The position numbers were made by a program, and so were the translations under genes. This document shows, piece after piece, positions 18,032-26,733 of a DNA stretch of 64,000 bases. The stretch comes from Caulobacter sp. 602-1 (GTDB taxonomy: Bacteria; Pseudomonadota; Alphaproteobacteria; Caulobacterales; Caulobacteraceae), in contig NZ_RRYI01000002.1 in the NCBI RefSeq assembly GCF_003931565.1, forward strand, positions 310,001-374,000, given 5' to 3'. Within the stretch, counting starts at the first letter, position 1. Every line of letters starts with the position of its first letter. The notes under the pieces are model-generated. The model ran no database searches. It was not told the origin of the DNA and saw only the letters and a list, made by a program, of their open reading frames with translations.

Positions 18032-20824
18032 CTAGTACTTCAGGCGAACGCCCAAGCGGAAGTAGCGGCCCACGGCGCCCGACTGCGAGTAGGTCGGGTT
18101 CCAGTTCACCGCGGCGTAGTTGGCCGGGTTGAACATCGGGCCGGCGTCGAACAGGTTCAGCACGTCGGCATAGACCGTCGTGTGCTCGGTGACGTCGTAG
18201 CCGCCGGTCAGGTCGAAGGAGATGAAGTCCTTCGTGTGGCACTTGAAGTCGGCGTCGCCGTACAGGCAGGTCTGGTCGCCCACATAGCTTTCGTCGATCG
18301 AGCGCAGGCCGCTGACATAGTTCAGGGTGCCGGTCATCGTGGCCGGACCGCGGGTGAAGGTGTTGCTCCACGAGGCGCGGTACTTCGGCGTGCCGGCGCC
18401 CGACGACAGGACGTACGGGGCCTGCTTGCCGACGTAGTTATAGGTCACCCCGCCCTGGGTGTACTTGAAGTCGAACAGCACGGTGGCGTTCAGCTCGCTG
18501 GTCCACTTGACGTCGGCGGGCAGGTACATCGTGTTCTGGACGTTCAGGTCCATGCCGCTGGTGCGCAGCGAGTCGGCGTTGATGTACGGCGAGGCCACCG
18601 ACAGGATGCGCGGCAGGGCGTTCGGGGCGTCCGGATCCGGCAGGTCGGGGGTCACCACGTAGCCGGCCGGGATGGCTTCGCCGGCGTAGTAGGCGGCGAT
18701 GGCGTCACCCGCGCTGGCCTGCGCGATCACGTCGGTCTTCTTGATGTGGTAGTAGTCCAGCGAGACGCTGAAGTTGCGGGTGGGGGCCCACACCGCGCCC
18801 ATGGTGTAGCTGGTCGACTTCTCCGGCTTCAGGTCCGGGTTGGCCGCGGTGATGCTCGAGAGCGAGTAGGTCTTGGTATACTCGCTGCCGCCGTGGGCCG
18901 CGACGAAGTCGGGGTAGTTCGCGAACGAGAAGTTCGTGAAGCCCTGGCTGGCCGAGTCGCCCGATTCCGAGAACGACGGCGCGCGGAAGCCCTTCGAGAC
19001 GGTGGCGCGCAGGGCGACCGTCTTGATGGGCGTGTACTTGACGCCGATCTTCGGCGAGAAGTTGCCGCCGAAGTCCGAATAGTGGTCATAGCGACCCGAG
19101 ACGTTGACCTCGACATTGTCCAGCACCGGCATGCCCAGCTCGGCGAAGGCCGAGGCGACCGTGCGGTTGCCGATGGTGCGGGCGTTGCCAAGGCCCTGGG
19201 CGTCGTTGGTCGGGTTCAGGGCCGGGTCGTTGACCGCCTCGTAGCGGAACTCGCCGCCCAGACCCAGCTGGGCGGGGCCGCCCGGCAGGTTGAAGACGTC
19301 GCGCGAGGCCTGGAAGTTGATCGAGTCCAGGTCGCTGGTCGAGGTCTTGGCCAGGACCGGGGCGAGGGCGCTGCGGACAGCCTGGCTGTTCTTCGACGGG
19401 TCGAGGAAGTTGTACGTGCCGTTGTTCACCGCGTCGATCAGCGCGTTGTAGCTGATGTAGCCGTGGTTGGCGCTCTCCAGCCAGCCGTGGGCGATGACCA
19501 GATTGGCCTTGTAGTTCCAGTCGGCCGCCGAGCCTTCGACGCCGCCGACCAGGCGGGCCATGCGGTTGGTGTAGTTGGCGTAGAACGGGATGTCGCTGAA
19601 GCGGTAGCGGATCAGCGCGTCATAACCCTCGGCCGCGAACGGATTGTTCGGGTTCAGCTGGCCGTTCGACAGCAGGGCCGGCAGGACGATGTTCGACAGG
19701 TTGTGCGGCGTCGATGACGAGATCGAGCGTTCAGCGCCACGGGTCGAGGTCTTCGACTGCATGAAGCTGGCCGACAGATAGGCCTGGAAGTTGTCGTTCG
19801 GCTTGATCGTGAAGCGGCCATAGGCGCCCACGCGCTCTTGCTTGGGCTGGACGTCGCCCAGCTTGGCGACGTTCTGGGCGCAGTACGCGCCGCCGGCCGA
19901 GGTGGTCAGCGGGGCGTCGGCCGCGCAGGTGCGCAGCGGTTGCCACAGTTGATCGGCCAGGGCGACGCCGGTCGAGATGTCGCCCGCCGTGCCCATCTTC
20001 GCGCGCTTGACCTGACCGTAGTAGGTGCTGCCGCCGGCGCCCGGGTTGTCGTTGCTGCCGCCCGGAATGCCCGACAGGTCGAAGGTGTCGTACGGATAGC
20101 CGCGCTGATCGATGCGGATGCGCTTGTCGAGCTGGTACTCGACGTCCAGGTACATGTTGTACTTGTCGGTGTTCAGGTCGCCATAGCCGACCTCGCCGTT
20201 GAAGCGGTACTGGTCGCCGCCGCCGTGCTCGGACGTGCCGACCGACAGGTCAGCGCCCATGCCCTGGAAGTTCGACTTCATGATGATGTTGACCACGCCG
20301 CCGATGGCGTCGGCGCCGTACAGCGACGAAGCGCCGTCCTTCAGAGTCTCGATGCGCTCGACCGCGTTGAACGGGATCGAGTTGAGGTCGACGAACGAGC
20401 GCTGGCCGTCATCGGCCAGCGGGTAGCTGGCGTTGCGGAGGCCGTCGATCATCACCAGGGTCGAGTTGACGGTCAGGCCGCGCAGGGCAACGCCCGTCGA
20501 GCCCGCGGCGAAGCCGCTGCCGAAGGCGGCGGGCACCGAGCCCGAGTTGTCGGCCGACAGGCTGCGGATGGCGTCGGCCACCGTCGTGATGCCCTGGGCC
20601 TTGAGTTGTTCGTTGGTCTGGACCTGGACCGGCGAGGGGGTGGCGGTGTCGGTGCGGCGGAGCAGCGAACCGGTGACGACGACGGCCTCGACCTCGTTGT
20701 CCTGGGCGGCCGACTGAGCGGCCGGCGCGGTGGTCTGGGCGTTCGCGGCGAAGCCGGCCAGCGTGGCCACGCCCACGATCATCGAGGTCGCGAGCAAGCG
20801 GCCCCGGGTAAACGGATAGTTCAT
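18032..20824 (-). CDS. TonB-dependent receptor
   Basis: The 930-residue outer-membrane receptor has a signal peptide (~1-29, GFAANAQ), a TonB-box-like VEAVVVTGS (~46-54), a plug domain with LRGLTVNSTLVMIDGLRNASYP and VERIETLKDGASSLYGADAIGGVVNII, and a barrel ending GVRLKY. There is no STN domain, so it is a transporter and not a signalling receptor. I chose the ATG at 20824, preceded by GGAAGGA; an upstream in-frame extension would add an Arg/Ala tail with no signal character. Its upstream region is AT-rich and shared with the GH105 gene's 3' end. The ligand is unknown; the following GH105 and lyase genes make a plant- or algal-type saccharide plausible. Confidence 0.92.
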   Translation of the reverse strand: MNYPFTRGRLLATSMIVGVATLAGFAANAQTTAPAAQSAAQDNEVEAVVVTGSLLRRTDTATPSPVQVQTNEQLKAQGITTVADAIRSLSADNSGSVPAAFGSGFAAGSTGVALRGLTVNSTLVMIDGLRNASYPLADDGQRSFVDLNSIPFNAVERIETLKDGASSLYGADAIGGVVNIIMKSNFQGMGADLSVGTSEHGGGDQYRFNGEVGYGDLNTDKYNMYLDVEYQLDKRIRIDQRGYPYDTFDLSGIPGGSNDNPGAGGSTYYGQVKRAKMGTAGDISTGVALADQLWQPLRTCAADAPLTTSAGGAYCAQNVAKLGDVQPKQERVGAYGRFTIKPNDNFQAYLSASFMQSKTSTRGAERSISSSTPHNLSNIVLPALLSNGQLNPNNPFAAEGYDALIRYRFSDIPFYANYTNRMARLVGGVEGSAADWNYKANLVIAHGWLESANHGYISYNALIDAVNNGTYNFLDPSKNSQAVRSALAPVLAKTSTSDLDSINFQASRDVFNLPGGPAQLGLGGEFRYEAVNDPALNPTNDAQGLGNARTIGNRTVASAFAELGMPVLDNVEVNVSGRYDHYSDFGGNFSPKIGVKYTPIKTVALRATVSKGFRAPSFSESGDSASQGFTNFSFANYPDFVAAHGGSEYTKTYSLSSITAANPDLKPEKSTSYTMGAVWAPTRNFSVSLDYYHIKKTDVIAQASAGDAIAAYYAGEAIPAGYVVTPDLPDPDAPNALPRILSVASPYINADSLRTSGMDLNVQNTMYLPADVKWTSELNATVLFDFKYTQGGVTYNYVGKQAPYVLSSGAGTPKYRASWSNTFTRGPATMTGTLNYVSGLRSIDESYVGDQTCLYGDADFKCHTKDFISFDLTGGYDVTEHTTVYADVLNLFDAGPMFNPANYAAVNWNPTYSQSGAVGRYFRLGVRLKY

Positions 20825-21072
20825 GTCTTTATCCTTCCGGGCCGCCCTCGTCGGCGCGCGCGCCGCCGTCCTTACAGCCCGATGCAAGATGTGTTTCCCG
20901 CCGCGATCTGGCGGTTGTCGGCGCCTTAGGAGCTTCGGGCCCGGATGGTCAATCGTGAGGCACTTGCTGTAATCGAATTGTCTTTAAGCTGTATCTATAA
21001 GGACACGACTTTGGTGAATTGGGGCGGCAATAAGACAGTCCTATATCGTCGGCGAAACATTACGGAAAATTA

Positions 21073-21184
21073 TAAATATCGCTTCTCGATATCGCCGAAA
21101 ACTCGCCGTTCGAAGAACGATGAACTCTATGTAGCGTTTTTAGTGTAGATAATAATCGAGCCGTTCGTCGAATAGCGATATTTA
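21073..21184. repeat. AT-rich segment bounded by 11-bp inverted repeats
   Basis: TAAATATCGCT (21073-21083) and its exact reverse complement AGCGATATTTA (21174-21184) enclose about 90 bp. Inside are a small inverted repeat CGTTC-GAA-GAACG (21108-21120) and a second copy of GCCGTTCG near 21160. No target-site duplication is evident. Confidence 0.5.
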
Positions 21185-21201
21185 GGTTCGCGCAAAGTCG
21201 C

Positions 21202-21237
21202 GCGGCGTCGCGCGCGAGCTTAGTCGCGCGACGCCGC
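21202..21237 (-). terminator. strong GC hairpin after the GH105 gene
   Basis: A perfect 13-bp stem (21202-21214 with 21225-21237) with a 10-nt loop lies 37 bp past the GH105 stop codon on the minus strand. There is no proper T-run after it, only GCGACTTT. Confidence 0.5.
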
Positions 21238-21273
21238 CAGATCTTGAGTTGAGTCCAAAGGCTATGCGGGCCG

Positions 21274-22437
21274 CTAGAAGCGGCCGCGCGACACTTCCGA
21301 GGCCGCGAGCAGGAACGCTCCGGCGCCATACAGTTGAGTGTCGTCGGCTTCGACGTGTTCGGGGGCATAGCCGACCTGCTGCACCCAGCCCAGCTTGCCG
21401 TCCGGGCGCATGGCCTGGGCCAGCGCGTTCCACCCCCGGCGCGCGGCGGCTTTATATTTCGGCGCCTTCAGCAGTCCGTTATTCACGCCCCAGGCCAGGC
21501 CATAGACGAAGAAGCCGGTCCCGCTGCTTTCCGGCGGGCTGTGCTCGGGCGCCAGCAGCGAGACGGGCCAGTAGCCATCGGGCTTCTGCAGGGCCGTCAG
21601 CCGGGCCGACATCTGCTTGAACAGCGCCACGTAGCGCGGGCGAGACGGATGGTTCGCGGGCAGGGCTTTCAGGATGTTGACGACGCCCGCATAGGCCCAG
21701 CCATTGCCGCGGCTCCAGAAGATCTTGCGACCTTGGTCGTCCTTCCTGTCGAAGTATCGGCTATCGCGGAAATAGAGGCCTTCCCGCTTGTCCAGCAGCC
21801 AGTCGGTGGCGGCCCAGAACTCCCGGTCGCCATAGGCGGCGTAGCGGGGGTCACCAGTGGCGGCCGACAGGGCGATCCAGGTCGGCGGCGCCATGAACAG
21901 GGCGTCGCTCCAGCACCAGCGGGCCTGACAGGGCTGGTCTTCCGCGCCGTCGATGAAGGTCAGGTCGGCCTTGGGCGGATCGGCCAGGATGGCGTCGAAG
22001 CGGGCCTTCACCGGCGCGATCTGAGCGGGGTCCGGATCACGGCCGTAGGTCCAGATCCACGACTGAGCGATGACGTGATCGTCGGCGTGCAACGGGCGCG
22101 AGCCCAGGCCCCAGCCCTCCTGGGTGCCGTGCGCGCGCAGGGCCAGGGCGTAACCTCGGTCCCCTGTCCGCTCGGCGAAGGCGGCCAGGCCGGCATAGAA
22201 GGCGCCTTGGATCCAGCCGCGCGGATTTTGGGTCTTGGCGTGCTGGGTTTTCACATAGTCGAATTGGCCGTCCATGTGGCGCAGCTGCCAGTAGGCGACG
22301 GCGCGGCCCAGGGTCAGGGCGGCGGCGGAAAGGTCGGCGGTCGCCGTGGCGGGCCTGGACGATTTCGGGGGCTGTGCGGCGGCGGGAAGGGCGCTCAAGG
22401 TCAGGCAGATCACAGCCGTCGCGAACCGTACGCGCAT
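21274..22437 (-). CDS. glycoside hydrolase family 88/105 (unsaturated uronyl hydrolase)
   Basis: The 387-residue secreted enzyme has a signal peptide (~1-21, LPAAAQ) and one (alpha/alpha)6-barrel of the YteR/YesR type, which removes the 4,5-unsaturated uronic acid left by polysaccharide lyases. Typical blocks are ARWCWSDALFMAPPTW (family catalytic Asp in the WSDALFM block) and FWSRGNGWAYAG, with ESSGTGFFVYGLAWGVNNG towards the C-terminus. Whether it acts on glucuronyl or galacturonyl products cannot be told from sequence. It is transcribed away from the alginate-lyase-fold gene at 22649, and both face a candidate GntR operator at ~22560. Supplies free unsaturated uronate to the same pool as the alginate pathway. 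Confidence 0.9.
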   Translation of the reverse strand: MRVRFATAVICLTLSALPAAAQPPKSSRPATATADLSAAALTLGRAVAYWQLRHMDGQFDYVKTQHAKTQNPRGWIQGAFYAGLAAFAERTGDRGYALALRAHGTQEGWGLGSRPLHADDHVIAQSWIWTYGRDPDPAQIAPVKARFDAILADPPKADLTFIDGAEDQPCQARWCWSDALFMAPPTWIALSAATGDPRYAAYGDREFWAATDWLLDKREGLYFRDSRYFDRKDDQGRKIFWSRGNGWAYAGVVNILKALPANHPSRPRYVALFKQMSARLTALQKPDGYWPVSLLAPEHSPPESSGTGFFVYGLAWGVNNGLLKAPKYKAAARRGWNALAQAMRPDGKLGWVQQVGYAPEHVEADDTQLYGAGAFLLAASEVSRGRF

Positions 22438-22557
22438 CCGAAACCTCCCCGGGGCGCGCCTCTGCCGGGCGCTGGTCGGCGGTGCGCCTATGGATCCGTC
22501 GCAAGTTGTCTTACCTGATCCTGTCGCCCCTGGGCAAATCGTATGGCCGATTCGGAA

Positions 22558-22574
22558 TATTGGTCATGCCAGTC
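22558..22574. promoter_or_regulatory. weaker copy of the manD-type GntR operator
   Basis: The core TGGTCATGCCA (22561-22571) differs by one base from TGGTCAGGCCA, the core of the operator at 24852 and 36889. It lies in the divergent promoter region of the GH105 and lyase genes. An 11-mer GTATGGCCGAT (22541-22551) just before it recurs exactly at 24772-24782 beside the gntR gene. Confidence 0.4.
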
Positions 22575-22648
22575 CGCTTGTCTGGTCGCCTGGTTGCGGT
22601 GTAGCAGTTTTGGCGCCGGTTTCTGGATGACGCAGGCCCGCAGCCTTG

Positions 22649-23950
22649 ATGCCGCGGCGCGAGGAGTGGGAGGACGCAACGATCCGCTCAACAATCCGAA
22701 CCCTGGTCCTGAGCGCCGCCGCCGCTAGCGCGCTCTCGACCGCCGTGCCGGCCCTGGCCGCTGGCCCCGTCTGCAAGGCCGAGGAGGGCTACGCCGCCGA
22801 CTTCGACGGCCGCCGCACCTTCCGCTGGAAGCCGCAGTGGTTGAAGGCCGTCAAGGCCGATCTCGCCGATCCGTCCGTCGCACTGGCCTACAGGGCCCTG
22901 CTGGCCCGCGCGGAAAAGGCGTTGGACGGCCCGTCCTACGCCGTCACCGAGAAGACCCGCGTCCCGCCCAGCGGCGACAAGCACGACTATATCTCGATGG
23001 GCCCGTACTGGTGGCCGGATCCGGCCCAGCCGACCGGCGAGCCCTATATCCGCAGGGACGGCGAGGTGAATCCGGAAAGGAACACCAACGCCTTCGACGC
23101 CGTGCGCATGGACAGCATGGCCAGCGCCGTCGAGGCTCTGTCCCTGGCCTACTATTTCACCGACGACGCCAAGTACGCGACCAAGGCCGCCCAACTGCTG
23201 CGCGTGTGGTTCCTGGATCCGGCCACGCGCATGAACCCGTCCATGAGCTACGCCCAGGGCGTGCCTGGCCGCACCCCGGGCCGCGCCGAGGGCGTGCTCG
23301 ACACCTTCAGACTGCTGCGCGTGGTCGAGTCGATCGGGCTCCTGGCCCCCTCCAAGGCGCTCGCGCCGGCGGAGCAGAAGGGATTGGAGGCTTGGTTCGG
23401 CGACTACGTCGCCTGGCTGGGAACAGGGCCGACCGCCAAGGAAGAACGCGCCGCCCAGAACAACCACGGCATCTGGTACGACTACCAGCTGGCGACCTTC
23501 TCGTTGTTCGCGCGTCGGCCGGACCTGGCCAGGACGGTGATCGCCGAGGCCGGCAAGACCCGCGTCGATCCGCAGATCGACCCCGACGGCAAGATGCCCA
23601 AGGAATTGGCCCGCACCAGGGGCCTGCACTACAGCTATTTCGCCCTGGAACCGTTGGTCGGCATGGCCGAGCTGGGGCCGTGCGTCGGCGTCGACCTGTG
23701 GGGCTACAAGGGGCCGAGGGGGCAGGGCATCCGCGCCGCCTTCGACTACCTTGCCCCGTATGTCGGCGACGAGGCGGCCTTCCCGTTCAAGGAACTAAAG
23801 CCGCAGGACGCCACGGAAGAGGCTCTGCCGCTGTATGATCTGGCGGCGGCGGCCTACGGCGACGCGAGCTTCGCGGCCAAGGCCGGCTTCATCGCCAAGA
23901 AGGACCCTGCGGCGCAAAGCCGGCTGACGATCGGGGCGTATCGAAAGTAG
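22649..23950 (+). CDS. secreted alginate-lyase-fold protein (PF05426, PL5-like)
   Basis: The 433-residue secreted protein has an alpha/alpha-toroid of the AlgL type. Supporting segments are DYISMGPYWWPDPAQP, NTNAFDAVRMDSMASAVEALSLAYYFTDDAKYATKAAQLLRVWF and NNHGIWYDYQLATFSLF, where the NNHG block carries the family's catalytic Asn/His. The signal peptide ends near AVPALAA. Many PF05426 proteins lack tested alginate activity, so the substrate is open (alginate or a glucuronan-like polymer). The start is uncertain: the only in-frame ATG is at 22649 with a weak ribosome site, while a strong GAGGAGTGGGAGG lies ~10 codons inside, before a non-standard ATC codon. It converges on the gntR gene with a 6-bp gap. 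Confidence 0.82.
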   Translation: MPRREEWEDATIRSTIRTLVLSAAAASALSTAVPALAAGPVCKAEEGYAADFDGRRTFRWKPQWLKAVKADLADPSVALAYRALLARAEKALDGPSYAVTEKTRVPPSGDKHDYISMGPYWWPDPAQPTGEPYIRRDGEVNPERNTNAFDAVRMDSMASAVEALSLAYYFTDDAKYATKAAQLLRVWFLDPATRMNPSMSYAQGVPGRTPGRAEGVLDTFRLLRVVESIGLLAPSKALAPAEQKGLEAWFGDYVAWLGTGPTAKEERAAQNNHGIWYDYQLATFSLFARRPDLARTVIAEAGKTRVDPQIDPDGKMPKELARTRGLHYSYFALEPLVGMAELGPCVGVDLWGYKGPRGQGIRAAFDYLAPYVGDEAAFPFKELKPQDATEEALPLYDLAAAAYGDASFAAKAGFIAKKDPAAQSRLTIGAYRK

Positions 23951-23956
23951 GCCGCT

Positions 23957-24721
23957 TTAGATCGCCGACCTTCTCGCCAGCTCGGTTCGCCGAGCCGCGA
24001 CTTCGTTCCGCGCCCGTTCCAGCGCGTCGATCTCGGTCGCGGTCAGCAGGTTGTCGATCACTCGGCCCAGGTGCTCGCGCATGGCGTTGCGGGCGGCGGT
24101 GGGGTCGCGTTGCTTCAGGGCCCGCAGGATCTCCTGATGGTCGTCGATCAGCGGGCGCACGCCGACCTGGCGGGCGCGCTCCAGCATGGCGCGGCACAGG
24201 GGCGACTTGTAGCGCAGGTCCCAGAGGTTCTCGACGACGGTGACCAGGGCGCTGTTGCGGCTGGCCTGGGCGATGGTCACGTGGAAGCGGCGGTCGGCGC
24301 GCTCGCCGCCGCGCGGGTCGCTGTCGTTCTCCACGACCATGTCGTCCATGATCGTCGCCAGCTCGGCCAGTTCCTCGTCGGTGATGGTGGCGGCGGCCAG
24401 GGCCGCGACCTCGCCCTCGATCAGGCGGCGGGCCTCGGTCAGCTCGAAGGCGCCGATGTCCAGTTCGGGTGCGGTGACCTCGGCGCGCGGGGCTTCGGTG
24501 ACATAGACGCCCGAGCCGTGGCGGGCCTCGACCAGGCCGCGGATTTCCAGGGCGATCATCGCCTCGCGGACGGTCGGACGGCTGACCTTGTAGTCTTCCG
24601 CCAGATCCCGCTCGGACGGCAGGCGCTGGCCAGGGCGGTGCGTGCCGTCGCGAATCGAGTCGGCGATCGAGTTGGCCACCTGTTGGTAGAGCTTGCGGGT
24701 TTCTGCCGTCGAAGTGGTCAT
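23957..24721 (-). CDS. GntR-family regulator, FadR subfamily (FCD domain)
   Basis: The 254-residue regulator has an N-terminal winged helix (~8-78: LPSERDLAEDYKVSRPTVREAMIALEIRGLVEARHGSGVYV) and a C-terminal all-helical FCD domain (~100-235). The FCD metal-site residues are visible in the RRFHVTIAQ and DDHQEILRALKQRD blocks. It is divergent from mannonate dehydratase with a near-palindromic operator between them, so it is probably a repressor of uronate genes released by a sugar acid, as UxuR/ExuR-type proteins are. A half-copy of the operator, AAGTGGTCA (24712-24720), overlaps its own start codon, hinting at autoregulation, although that stretch is coding sequence. Confidence 0.93.
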   Translation of the reverse strand: MTTSTAETRKLYQQVANSIADSIRDGTHRPGQRLPSERDLAEDYKVSRPTVREAMIALEIRGLVEARHGSGVYVTEAPRAEVTAPELDIGAFELTEARRLIEGEVAALAAATITDEELAELATIMDDMVVENDSDPRGGERADRRFHVTIAQASRNSALVTVVENLWDLRYKSPLCRAMLERARQVGVRPLIDDHQEILRALKQRDPTAARNAMREHLGRVIDNLLTATEIDALERARNEVAARRTELARRSAI

Positions 24722-24851
24722 GTGTTTTCGCTGATCGAGCCGACGCGGCGTCGGCGCGCGCCTAGCCTATTGTATGGCCGATGTTCGCGCTACCGGGCTT
24801 GAGGGCGATGGAAGGGCGCGGTCACTAGCTTCTTGTCGGATAAGTCGCTAG

Positions 24852-24869
24852 AAGTGGTCAGGCCACTTT
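24852..24869. promoter_or_regulatory. GntR/FadR-type operator in front of manD
   Basis: AAGTGGTCAGGCCACTTT is an imperfect palindrome (AAGTGG and CCACTT arms around TCAGG) with the TGGTC..xCCA form of UxuR/PdhR-type sites. It ends 27 bp before the manD start, a position where bound protein would block transcription. The same 18 bases recur exactly at 36889-36906 before the beta-glucuronidase gene. Confidence 0.75.
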
Positions 24870-24896
24870 AAGGCCCCGCTTAGCTATTCCAGGTCC

Positions 24897-26108
24897 ATGC
24901 TGAAGATCATCGACGCCAAGGTCATCGTCACCTGCCCCGGCCGCAACTTCGTGACGCTGAAGATCACGACCGAGGACGGGGTCACCGGGGTCGGCGACGC
25001 CACCCTGAACGGGCGCGAACTGTCGGTGGTGGGCTTCCTGCAGGATCACATGATCCCCAGCCTGATCGGCCGCGACGCCCACCAGATCGAGGACATCTGG
25101 CAGTTCTTCTATCGCGGCTCGTACTGGCGCGGCGGTCCGGTGGCCATGACCGCCCTGGCGGCCGTCGACATGGCTCTGTGGGACATCAAGGGCAAGGTCG
25201 CGGGTCTGCCGGTCTATCAGCTGCTGGGCGGCGCGTGCCGCACCGGCGTCACCGTCTACGGCCACGCCAACGGCGAGACCATCGACGAGACCATCGCCGA
25301 GGCGGTGAAGTACAAGGCCATGGGCTACAAGGCCATTCGCCTGCAGACGGGCGTGCCCGGCCTGCCCAGCACCTACGGCGTCTCCGGCGACAAGATGTTC
25401 TACGAGCCGGCCGACGGCAACCTGCCCACCGAGAACCTGTGGTCGACCGCCAAGTACCTGAACCACGTGCCGAAACTGTTCGAGAAGGCGCGTGAGGTCC
25501 TGGGCTGGGACGTCCACCTGCTGCACGACGTCCACCATCGCCTGACCCCGATCGAGGCCGCCCGCCTGGGCAAGGACCTGGAGCCCTATCGCCTGTTCTG
25601 GCTGGAGGACTCGGTCCCGGCCGAGAACCAGGCCGGCTTCCGCCTGATCCGCCAGCACACCACTACGCCGCTGGCCGTCGGCGAAATCTTCGCTCACGTC
25701 TGGGACTGCAAGCAACTGATCGAGGAGCAATTGATCGACTATCTGCGCGCGACCGTGCTGCACGCGGGCGGGATCAGCAATCTGAAGAAGATCGCCGCCT
25801 TCGCCGACCTGCACCACGTCAAGACCGGCTGCCACGGCGCTACCGATCTGTCGCCGATCACCATGGCCGCGGCCCTGCATTTCGACATGTCGATCCCGAA
25901 CTTCGGCCTGCAGGAATACATGCGCCACACGCCGGAGACGGACGCCGTGTTCCCGCACGCCTATACCTTCGATGACGGCATGCTGCACCCGGGCGACAAG
26001 CCGGGCCTGGGCGTCGACATCGACGAGGATCTGGCCGGAAAGTACGAATACAAGCGCGCCTACCTGCCGGTGAACCGTCTTCAGGACGGGACCATGTTCA
26101 ACTGGTAA
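24897..26108 (+). CDS. manD: D-mannonate dehydratase (enolase superfamily ManD)
   Basis: The 403-residue cytoplasmic enzyme dehydrates D-mannonate to 2-keto-3-deoxygluconate. It is colinear with the enolase-superfamily ManD proteins described from Novosphingobium and Caulobacter. The capping domain (~1-125) contains [13 protein letters not shown]. The barrel contains RLQTGVPG and STYG (catalytic Arg/Tyr loop) and LLHDVHH (metal Asp plus His). [12 protein letters not shown] and AVGEIF supply the next two metal glutamates, and [11 protein letters not shown] and PNFGLQEYM follow. The ATG at 24897 has CAGG 4 bp upstream and an operator just before it. Divergent from its probable regulator, it links glucuronide breakdown to the KDG node that the alginate pathway also enters. 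Confidence 0.95.
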   Translation: MLKIIDAKVIVTCPGRNFVTLKITTEDGVTGVGDATLNGRELSVVGFLQDHMIPSLIGRDAHQIEDIWQFFYRGSYWRGGPVAMTALAAVDMALWDIKGKVAGLPVYQLLGGACRTGVTVYGHANGETIDETIAEAVKYKAMGYKAIRLQTGVPGLPSTYGVSGDKMFYEPADGNLPTENLWSTAKYLNHVPKLFEKAREVLGWDVHLLHDVHHRLTPIEAARLGKDLEPYRLFWLEDSVPAENQAGFRLIRQHTTTPLAVGEIFAHVWDCKQLIEEQLIDYLRATVLHAGGISNLKKIAAFADLHHVKTGCHGATDLSPITMAAALHFDMSIPNFGLQEYMRHTPETDAVFPHAYTFDDGMLHPGDKPGLGVDIDEDLAGKYEYKRAYLPVNRLQDGTMFNW

Positions 26109-26442
26109 GGCCACTCGTTGCGCGGCCTCTTCCGCCGCCGGCGGCGGTGCTTGTGGTCGCTGGTGCAGAGGCCTTCGTCGTCGATTCAAAATCTATGACG
26201 CCGCCGGTAGCGCGTATCGAGTACTTCGTATTTATCATGTATTTCGATGGTTTATAGAAATCGCCGACACATGAATGTCGGGTTCACGACTTATGTTTAT
26301 TTTTCCACTTGGCTGTATTTGCTCGATATCCCCAAATCGGGGTGTTAAGCTCTAGTCATCATCGGCACGGTCCTCTCGAGCGCCGATGACCGAGAGACGA
26401 AGCCCAGGCTTCACTCCCGCTCGAAAGGCAGGAGTTCACATC
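26109..26442. other. 334-bp AT-rich intergenic region after manD
   Basis: No gene is visible. A CCGCCGCCGGCGGCGG palindrome near 26130 may serve as a terminator for manD without a T-run. The stretch 26170-26340 is AT-rich and contains CCCC-AAAT-CGGGG near 26331. An 8-bp hairpin (26359-26366 with 26382-26389) ends 53 bp before the next start codon and could be a 5' leader structure. Confidence 0.5.
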
Positions 26443-26700
26443 ATGCCGACGTACCTCTTCTACCCACGGCGCGCCGACGGCGTGTCCCTGACCTTCATCG
26501 CCAACACCGCCGAGGGCGATGTCGACGCCCTGGAACTGGCGGCCGAGGTCGCGGCGGCGCACGACTGCGTCGGTGTCTTCGTCTGGGAATCGGCCGCCGC
26601 GGCGGACGGCAAGGACCGCTTCGTGGGCGAGGTCGCGCGGCGCGGCGCCCAGGCTCTGCATCAGCCGATGCCGCGGCGCGGAGCTTCCGCGGCGGTCTAA
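26443..26700 (+). CDS. small conserved-looking hypothetical protein
   Basis: The 85-residue protein is not assigned to a family. The ATG at 26443 has AGGAG 8 bp upstream. Composition is typical coding sequence for this genome: alternating hydrophobic strands (TYLFYPRR, VSLTFIANT), an acidic helix (DVDALELAAEVAAAH), a strand ending in FVWES and a basic tail. There is no signal peptide or membrane helix, so it is probably a small soluble alpha/beta protein. It lies 33 bp before the permease-like gene and may be co-transcribed. Codon use and the ribosome site support it over the antisense frame on the other strand. Confidence 0.65.
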   Translation: MPTYLFYPRRADGVSLTFIANTAEGDVDALELAAEVAAAHDCVGVFVWESAAAADGKDRFVGEVARRGAQALHQPMPRRGASAAV

Positions 26701-26733
26701 GCGTTACCGGGGCGATCGCAAGGAGATCGTCTC

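Larger units (their letters stand above)
20825..21273. other. 449-bp AT-rich gap between TBDR and GH105 genes
   Basis: The gap holds the promoter of the leftward TBDR and the 3' end of the leftward GH105 transcript. About 20,945-21,190 is far more AT-rich than anything else in the window. A 67-codon reading frame there has non-coding composition, no ribosome site and no recognisable domain, so I do not call it a gene. The inverted repeats inside are listed separately. Confidence 0.6.

Noticed and set aside
20945-21148. 67-codon open frame in the AT-rich gap
   Set aside because: It has no ribosome site, no family resemblance and unusual composition; it is explained by the local AT-rich stretch.
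26125-26145. CCGCCGCCGGCGGCGG palindrome as a firm terminator or operator
   Set aside because: Simple GC palindromes arise easily in this genome, and there is no T-run or repeat elsewhere.
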